NCBI GenBank assembly: GCA_018267545.1
Contig: JAFDYG010000500.1
Span: 1 to 55,786, forward strand
Direction of reading: 5' to 3'
Source of the DNA: Bacteroidota bacterium
GTDB taxonomy: Bacteria > Bacteroidota > Bacteroidia > Chitinophagales > Chitinophagaceae
Length of the DNA stretch: 55,786 bases
The position numbers and the translations under genes were made by a program. This document shows, one piece after another, positions 50,365-55,786 of the stretch (position 1 is its first letter; every line of letters begins with the position of its first letter). Under the pieces are notes generated by a model. It was not told the origin of the DNA, did not search any database, and was given only the letters and a program-made list of their open reading frames with translations.

Positions 50365-53300
50365 ATGACGTTGGATGATGATCTCCACTGGTATAAGGAT
50401 GCAATCATTTACGAGCTGCATATCAAGGCCTTCTGCGACGGTGATGCGGATGGTATAGGGGATTTTCAAGGCCTGTTGCAGAAGCTCGATTATTTGCAGG
50501 ACCTGGGCGTGACGGCCATCTGGCTATTGCCTTTTTATCCTTCTCCGCTCAAGGATGACGGCTATGATATAGCCGACTATTACAATATCAATTCTTCTTA
50601 CGGGGATATTCCCAAATTCCGGCATTTTCTAAAGGAGGCGCATTCGCGTAATCTCAAAGTCATTACCGAGCTTGTCATCAATCATACGAGCGATCAGCAT
50701 CCCTGGTTCCAGCGTGCGAGGACGGCGCCGAAGGGTTCGAAAGAAAGGGCATATTATGTGTGGACGGATAATCCCAGTGAATATAAGGACGTTCGGATCA
50801 TCTTCCAGGATTTCGAGGGGTCCAACTGGACCTGGGACCCGGTGGCCGGGCAATATTATTGGCACCGGTTCTTTCATCATCAGCCCGATCTGAACTATGA
50901 CAATCCGCTTGTCCAGGAAGAGGTCTTCAAGATTATCGACTATTGGTGTAAAATGGGGGTGGATGGTTTCCGGCTGGATGCCGTTCCATACCTGTTCGAG
51001 CGGGAGGGGACGAATGGCGAGAACCTGCCGGAGACGCATGCTTTTTTGAAGCGGCTGCGCAAGCATGTAGACGAGCATTATCCGGGGACGGTGTTCCTGG
51101 CGGAGGCGAATATGTGGCCGGAGGATTCGGCTTCTTATTTTGGGGAGGGGGATGAATGTCACATGAACTATCATTTTCCCGTTATGCCGCGGATGTTTAT
51201 GGCGCTGCAGATGGAGGACCATTATCCGATTACGGACATCTTCGAACAGACGCCGGAGATACCGCCGACCTGTCAGTGGGCTATCTTTTTACGCAATCAT
51301 GATGAGCTGACGCTTGAAATGGTTACGGATGAGGAGCGGGACTATATGTATAAGGTTTATGCCCGGGACCCCAAGGCCCGTATTAATCTGGGGATCCGGC
51401 ACCGGCTGGCGCCGCTGCTGGACAATAGCCGGCCGAAGATCGAGCTGTTGAATTCCTTGTTGTTTGCGTTGCCCGGGACGCCGGTCATCTATTATGGGGA
51501 TGAGATCGGGATGGGTGACAACTTTTATTTGGGGGACCGGGATGGGGTAAGGACGCCGATGCAGTGGTCGCCGGATCGGAATGCGGGTTTTTCTGCGGCC
51601 AATCCACAGCGGCTGTATCTGCCGTTGATCCTCGACCCCGAGTATCACTATGAGGCGGTCAATGTGGAGACGCAGCAAAGCAATACCAGCTCGCTGTTTT
51701 GGTATATGAAGCGGATTATTTCCGTGCGGAAGAAGTTCAAGACTTTTGGCCGTGGAAATCTGAAGTTTTTGAGTGTAGAGAACCCGAAGGTGCTGGCGTT
51801 TACGCGTACCTATGAGGAGGAGACTTTATTGGTGGTGGCGAATCTTTCGAAATTCTCGCAGGCGGCGGAGGTCGATCTGCTTGCGTATAAAGGGTATGTT
51901 CCGGTGGATGTGTTCAGTAAGAACCGGTTTCCGGTGATAAGGGAGGACGGTCAATACTTTTTTACGCTGGCGCCCTATTCCTTTCAGTGGTTTGTCCTGG
52001 AGAAGGCGCATCCGGAGATGGATGAGGATAAGCCGTTGCCTTTGCTGCTGGTTCGGAAATGGGAGGGATTGATGGAGGGGACTGCGAGGAAGCAGCTGGA
52101 GAATGTGATTCTTCCGCGGTATTTACAAAGGGCGAAGTGGTTTATTTCCAGGGATAGGAATGTTTCGCAGGTGACGATTGTAGAATTTGTAAAAATGTCC
52201 GAGGAGGGGGTATATTGGTTATTGCTGGAGATTACGGAAGATGATGGGGTGCCGGGCTTTTATCAGCTGCCGGTGCGGATGATCAGCGCAGATGCGGCCA
52301 AACCGCTGGCGGATTTGTTCCCGGAGTCGTTGATTGCGACCATTCGTTCGGAGGAAGGGGAGGGCGTGCTGGTGGATGCGTTCTTTACGACGGAGTGGCA
52401 AAATGCGCTTTTGCAGCGGATGGGTCTGGCTTCGCGTAAGAATGGGCATCCGGCAGGTGGGCGAGGGGTTGCTGCGCATATCGAGTTTGGCGGCAATGAC
52501 AGGGTGAAGAAATATATGGCGGAGGGTAAGGAGCTGGCGCCGAAGATCCATACGTCCGATTTATATAATACTTCCATTACCTATGACGCTGCGTTCTTTT
52601 TGAAGATGTACCGGAAGGTAGACAGGAGTATCCATCCCGATCAGGAGATTACCCGGTGGTTGTCGAAGCAGGGGCATTTTCCGTATCTGCCGGCGTTTAT
52701 CGGGGCTATCGAGTGGAAGGATAAGAGCGGCTGTATGGTGCTTGGGCTTATGCAGGAGATGGTCGAGAATCATGGGGACGGGTATGGGTATTTTCAGGAG
52801 AGGATTACAAATTATATCGAGCGGATTTTGGCGGGGGAGAAGAGTGGACCGGTTTCGATGGAGCAGCTGGGGACGCTGGCGGAGCCTTTTTCGTTCGAGC
52901 GGTTGCCGGAGGATTTGCAGATACTTTTGGGGACGCATTCGGCCGGGCAGGCTGCGCTGATCGGTACGCGAACAGCGGAGATGCACCTGGCGCTGGCTTC
53001 GGGGGTGGGTTTCAAGGATTTTAAGCCGGAGGCTTTTTCGCTGCACTATCAGCGATCGCTTTTTTCTTCGATGCAGAGTCTTGTACGGGAGACCTATCAG
53101 AACCTGGGTCGGAATAGGGGGGTGCTGCCTGAAGACATGCAGGATCGAATTGAGCGTATCATGGCTTACCGGCCGGAGCTGCTGGCGACGATGAAGAAAA
53201 TCTATACCAGGAAGCTGGACGCTCAGAAGATAAGGATTCACGGTAATTATAATCTCGGGCAGATACTGTTGACCGGGAAAGATCTGGCGATAAACGATTT

Positions 53301-53688
53301 CAGCGGTGATCCTTCGTTCAGCTATAGCGAGCGAAGGCTGCGCAGGTCGCCGTTGGTAGATATTGCGTCGATGGTGGTTTCTTTTTATGAGGTGGCGTTC
53401 GATGGATTTTGGTCGAGCACACAGCTGCATGAGGGGGATCTCAAGCGGCTGCTGCCAATGGCGGGTTTCTGGGCGTACTACAATAGCGGGTTTTTTATTG
53501 CGGCGTATAAGGAGAAGGTGAAGGGTTCTTCTCTGGTTCCTTCGGCTGCGGAGGATTTCGAGACGATGTTACAATACTATATCGTGCAAAAGGCGATGTT
53601 GCTGTTTAATATTTATCTGAAAGAGCAGCCGTCGCGGTTGGTGATTCCACAGGCGATTCTTAGGAAGGTATTGTCCAGTCCCAGATGA
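50365..53688 (+). CDS. treS: Trehalose synthase / maltokinase fusion
   Basis: This 1107-residue protein joins a GH13 trehalose synthase (residues about 8-560) to a maltokinase domain (about 590-1107). In the first part are DGYDIADYYNINSSYGD, VDGFRLDAVPYLFE (nucleophile Asp), FLAEANMWPED (acid Glu) and LRNHDELTLEM. The kinase part has IGTRTAEMHLALA, IHGNYNLGQILL and INDFSGDP followed by RRSPLVDIASM. In characterised maltokinases the catalytic loop is HGDxHxGQ; here the Asp is Asn and the second His is also Asn, so kinase activity is uncertain. The fusion normally makes maltose 1-phosphate from trehalose for alpha-glucan synthesis. It overlaps the next gene tail to tail by 29 bp. Confidence 0.93.
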   Translation: MTLDDDLHWYKDAIIYELHIKAFCDGDADGIGDFQGLLQKLDYLQDLGVTAIWLLPFYPSPLKDDGYDIADYYNINSSYGDIPKFRHFLKEAHSRNLKVITELVINHTSDQHPWFQRARTAPKGSKERAYYVWTDNPSEYKDVRIIFQDFEGSNWTWDPVAGQYYWHRFFHHQPDLNYDNPLVQEEVFKIIDYWCKMGVDGFRLDAVPYLFEREGTNGENLPETHAFLKRLRKHVDEHYPGTVFLAEANMWPEDSASYFGEGDECHMNYHFPVMPRMFMALQMEDHYPITDIFEQTPEIPPTCQWAIFLRNHDELTLEMVTDEERDYMYKVYARDPKARINLGIRHRLAPLLDNSRPKIELLNSLLFALPGTPVIYYGDEIGMGDNFYLGDRDGVRTPMQWSPDRNAGFSAANPQRLYLPLILDPEYHYEAVNVETQQSNTSSLFWYMKRIISVRKKFKTFGRGNLKFLSVENPKVLAFTRTYEEETLLVVANLSKFSQAAEVDLLAYKGYVPVDVFSKNRFPVIREDGQYFFTLAPYSFQWFVLEKAHPEMDEDKPLPLLLVRKWEGLMEGTARKQLENVILPRYLQRAKWFISRDRNVSQVTIVEFVKMSEEGVYWLLLEITEDDGVPGFYQLPVRMISADAAKPLADLFPESLIATIRSEEGEGVLVDAFFTTEWQNALLQRMGLASRKNGHPAGGRGVAAHIEFGGNDRVKKYMAEGKELAPKIHTSDLYNTSITYDAAFFLKMYRKVDRSIHPDQEITRWLSKQGHFPYLPAFIGAIEWKDKSGCMVLGLMQEMVENHGDGYGYFQERITNYIERILAGEKSGPVSMEQLGTLAEPFSFERLPEDLQILLGTHSAGQAALIGTRTAEMHLALASGVGFKDFKPEAFSLHYQRSLFSSMQSLVRETYQNLGRNRGVLPEDMQDRIERIMAYRPELLATMKKIYTRKLDAQKIRIHGNYNLGQILLTGKDLAINDFSGDPSFSYSERRLRRSPLVDIASMVVSFYEVAFDGFWSSTQLHEGDLKRLLPMAGFWAYYNSGFFIAAYKEKVKGSSLVPSAAEDFETMLQYYIVQKAMLLFNIYLKEQPSRLVIPQAILRKVLSSPR

Positions 53689-54220
53689 CGGCGTCCCATT
53701 CGCCGGTGCTGTCGCGATGGGTGTCGATGACCTGGAAGCCGACTTTTTGGTGGGCTTTTAGGGAACGGGGGTTGGCGGGAGAGATTTCGGTGAAGAAGAT
53801 ATCGTAGAGCGGGGAGAATTGTTGTTTGTGAAAGTTGTATAGGAGATTGACCACGCCCTGGCCGCGATAGTTTTCTTCGACACAGATCTGGCCCATGAAG
53901 TAAAGCCGATAGTCGGATAGGGGGCGTCCTTTATAGAAGACCGTCTTGATGTATTCGATGTTCTCTGCGATGGGAGGGTAGGCGTCGGCGCATTCTTTGG
54001 TGAGGGTGATGGCATAGCCTGCGAGCTTGTCGCCGTCCATGGCGATGACGGAGGGGATTATTTTATGCAGGGTTTGGAGGACTTCGAGGGGATAGACCCA
54101 TGTGACGAAGCCTTCTTTTATTTTTTGTTCCTGTGAAATGTTGGTGACGAGGTTAGCGGCCGAGAGGGCGGCGATCTGTTTTAGCTCTTCGTCTGTCGTT
54201 ACTAGTTTGGTCGTTAGCAT
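53660..54220 (-). CDS. GNAT-family acetyltransferase
   Basis: From ATG 54220 the 186-residue protein has the GNAT pattern: SVIAMDGDKLAGYAITLT, YFMGQICVEENYRGQGVVNLLY (acetyl-CoA loop) and EISPANPRSLKAHQKVGFQVI. The acceptor is unknown. It follows the YycJ-like hydrolase gene by 5 bp, as a two-gene operon. A much longer upstream frame (to 54586) is Arg/Pro-rich and only a shadow of the neighbour. Confidence 0.85.
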   Translation of the reverse strand: MLTTKLVTTDEELKQIAALSAANLVTNISQEQKIKEGFVTWVYPLEVLQTLHKIIPSVIAMDGDKLAGYAITLTKECADAYPPIAENIEYIKTVFYKGRPLSDYRLYFMGQICVEENYRGQGVVNLLYNFHKQQFSPLYDIFFTEISPANPRSLKAHQKVGFQVIDTHRDSTGEWDAVIWDWTIPS

Positions 54221-54225
54221 ATTCC

Positions 54226-55077
54226 TTAAAATAACTTCATTTGAACGGTCACTCGTTGCCTGGGGGGCTGTAGTGTGGATAATTTTTTCCCATCGATATG
54301 ATAGACTTCGGACTCGCCATCGCGGGAGGCGACGACGACGTGGGTGTCTTCGGCTTCTTTTTCGAAGAGTTCCTGGACGAGCTCGGGGCGGTTGTTGTCT
54401 CTTGACAGGTGCGCCAGGAGGATATGGCTCATAAAGGCGGGGCGGTGCTGGATGAAGAGGTCGAGGGCCTGCCGGTTGGAGAGGTGGCCTTGTCCGCCGC
54501 GGATGCGATTTTTCAGGGGCCAGGGGTATCGGCCTTTTTCGAGCATCTGTTCGTCGTAGTTGGCTTCGAGGAAGGCGGCGTGGCATTGTTGGAATTGGCG
54601 GATGACGTTCTCGCAGGTGTGGCCGATGTCGGTGAAGATGCCGATGCGGATGGGGAAGGCGGGTTGGGCCTGTGCGGCATGGGTGGAGACGACAAAGCTA
54701 TGTGGGTCGATGGCGTCGTGTGTTTTGGGGAAGGGTAGGATGCTTAGCTCTCCGAGGGCAATTGGCTCGTTGGCGGCAAATGACCGTGTCAGGGCTGCTT
54801 CCAGGGAGAGTCTTCCGTGCTGGAGGGTATTGGCTGTTATGTATACGGGGATTTGGTATCGTTTGGACAGGACTTCGACTCCGCGGATGTGGTCGTCGTG
54901 CTCGTGGGAGATGAAGATACCTTTTACCTTGTCGATCTTCAGGTTCAGGCGGCGCATGCGTCGTTCGACTTCGCGGCAGGCGATGCCGGCGTCGATGAGG
55001 ACGGCTTCGGTGTCGTTGCCGATGTAGTAACAGTTGCCGTTGCTGCCGGAATTTAATGAGGCGATGTAGAGTGACAT
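54226..55077 (-). CDS. YycJ/WalJ-like metallo-beta-lactamase-fold hydrolase
   Basis: The 283-residue protein begins ASLNSGSNGNCYYIG and has the metal motif ISHEHDDHIRG (about residues 55-65), with further ligands in GIFTDIGHTCENV, EANYDEQML and LLAHLSRDNN. These features match the YycJ/WalJ group of MBL-fold proteins, some of which act on nucleic acids. It is cytosolic. TATCTTTA eight bases before the ATG is a near-consensus -7 box. Confidence 0.9.
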   Translation of the reverse strand: MSLYIASLNSGSNGNCYYIGNDTEAVLIDAGIACREVERRMRRLNLKIDKVKGIFISHEHDDHIRGVEVLSKRYQIPVYITANTLQHGRLSLEAALTRSFAANEPIALGELSILPFPKTHDAIDPHSFVVSTHAAQAQPAFPIRIGIFTDIGHTCENVIRQFQQCHAAFLEANYDEQMLEKGRYPWPLKNRIRGGQGHLSNRQALDLFIQHRPAFMSHILLAHLSRDNNRPELVQELFEKEAEDTHVVVASRDGESEVYHIDGKKLSTLQPPRQRVTVQMKLF

Positions 55078-55096
55078 TCCAGCGGTAAAGATAATA

Positions 55097-55128
55097 AAAA
55101 AAGGGCCCTCTTGCGGGGGCCCTTTTTT
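55097..55128. terminator. Strong bidirectional intrinsic terminator
   Basis: AAAAAAGGGCCC pairs perfectly with GGGCCCTTTTTT around an 8-nt loop. It lies just downstream of the T9SS protein gene (minus strand) and close to the start of the hydrolase gene, so it mainly ends the minus-strand transcript. Confidence 0.88.
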
Positions 55129-55141
55129 GTGCGATGCAGTT

Positions 55142-55786
55142 TTATTGAACGAGTAGCTTTTGGGTTACTACTGAAGTGGGGCTAACCACTTTGATAGTGT
55201 ACACGCCTTTCGAGAGACCGCCGAGGTCCATGGGGATGTTCGTGGTTCCGGGAGTGGTCATGTATTGGCGCACGGTCTGTCCGCCCAGGTTGAGGACGGT
55301 GATGGAGTAGGCCTGGCTGGTGTTGCCGACCGACAGGGTAGCGGTGCCGTGCGCGGGGTTCGGTGTGATGCGCAGCGTGATGGTCCCGAAGCTGAGGACG
55401 ACAATCCTGGAATAGGTCGACTTGCCGTCGATGTCTATTTGCTTGAGGCGGTAGTAGTTGTTGCCGGAAAGGGGGGCCTCGTCGATGAAGCTGTAACGCG
55501 TCGTGCTCGAGGTGTTGCCCTGGGCGGCTACTGTGCCGATGGCGGTGAAGGTCTTGTTGTCGCCGCTGCGTTCGATCTGGAAGGAGGCGCTGTTGTTCTC
55601 GCTCGTAGTGGTCCAGGCGAGCTTAGCCGTGGCGTCCTGGCGAACCGCTGTGAAGTCGAGCAGGGTTACGGGCAGGGCGATGGGCGGGGTGAAGCTGAAC
55701 TGTGTGAACATGGGATAGTGGTCGGAGGTCGTCGTTCCGTACTTGGGGATGAGGGTTGCTACATCCGTGAGTGTGGTAGCTGAGGA
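55142..55786 (-). CDS. 3' part of a T9SS-exported nuclease-like protein, truncated by window
   Basis: The minus-strand frame is open to the right edge (214 residues visible). It starts within SDHYPMFTQF, which matches the C-terminal SDHYPV motif of endonuclease/exonuclease/phosphatase-family enzymes. A fibronectin-like segment follows (LLDFTAVRQDATAKLAW, FQIERSGDNKTF, YRLKQIDIDGKSTYSRI). A type A T9SS sorting domain closes the protein (RITPNPAHGTATL, GLSKGVYTIKV, ending KLLVQ). It is therefore likely to be displayed or secreted. The nuclease assignment rests on the short visible motif. Confidence 0.8.
   Translation of the reverse strand, partial: SSATTLTDVATLIPKYGTTTSDHYPMFTQFSFTPPIALPVTLLDFTAVRQDATAKLAWTTTSENNSASFQIERSGDNKTFTAIGTVAAQGNTSSTTRYSFIDEAPLSGNNYYRLKQIDIDGKSTYSRIVVLSFGTITLRITPNPAHGTATLSVGNTSQAYSITVLNLGGQTVRQYMTTPGTTNIPMDLGGLSKGVYTIKVVSPTSVVTQKLLVQ

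Noticed and set aside
54221-54586. N-terminal extension of the GNAT gene to 54586
   Set aside because: The added residues are Arg/Pro-rich and overlap the YycJ-like gene in another frame. The GNAT domain begins at ATG 54220.

Overview
The window looks like a chromosomal segment of a Bacteroidota bacterium, probably family Chitinophagaceae. Several exact TAnnTTTG (-7) promoter boxes, Oar-like and plain TonB-dependent receptors, a type IX secretion (T9SS) C-terminal sorting domain, an RteC-domain protein, 7TMR-DISM and LuxR signalling proteins, and many lipoproteins and signal peptides support this. The taxon below phylum is inference. There are no rRNA genes, CRISPR arrays or insertion sequences. 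One degenerate tRNA-like sequence is present.

Left part (1-10.3 kb): a truncated LamG-GH127 glycosidase, then an MNT/HEPN toxin-antitoxin-type pair lying between two tRNA-3'-end-like direct repeats, the outer of which belongs to a decayed tRNA. Next come a small cysteine-rich CWC protein, two conserved proteins of unknown function, a secreted PHP phosphodiesterase, a parvulin-type PPIase and a large Oar-like TonB receptor.

10.3-24.2 kb is the accessory-looking stretch. It holds a Crp/Fnr regulator, a modular lipoprotein whose AT-rich C-terminal domain resembles a permuted papain-like hydrolase, a small membrane-anchored partner candidate and an RteC-domain gene. These are followed by a GH20-like enzyme, alpha/beta hydrolases, GNAT and thioesterase genes and two unlisted 48-residue proteins. 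It ends with a TPR-CHAT protease-like protein next to an ECF sigma factor and a membrane TPR/anti-sigma-like protein, separated by degenerate tandem repeats. A VOC-family gene remnant lies beyond the sigma gene.

24.2-37 kb is mostly minus strand: an S9 peptidase, a Bor-like lipoprotein/FAD oxidase/barrel-like protein operon and a group III truncated haemoglobin. The haemoglobin promoter overlaps a perfect 12+4+12 palindrome shared with the adjacent metE control region. metE sits behind a cobalamin riboswitch and converges on a prpBCD methylcitrate operon, so two cobalamin-independent routes lie together.

37-55.8 kb: a bicupin, a TonB-linked outer-membrane barrel, a PQQ dehydrogenase with an internal cytochrome c domain, a dienelactone-hydrolase-like lipoprotein, a histidine kinase/response regulator pair, and an overlapping beta-helix lipoprotein/TonB receptor pair. 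These are followed by a trehalose synthase-maltokinase fusion with an unusual kinase motif, a GNAT plus YycJ-like metallo-hydrolase operon, a strong bidirectional terminator and the 3' end of a T9SS-exported nuclease-like gene. Tail-to-tail gene overlaps are frequent, and several promoters abut their start codons.
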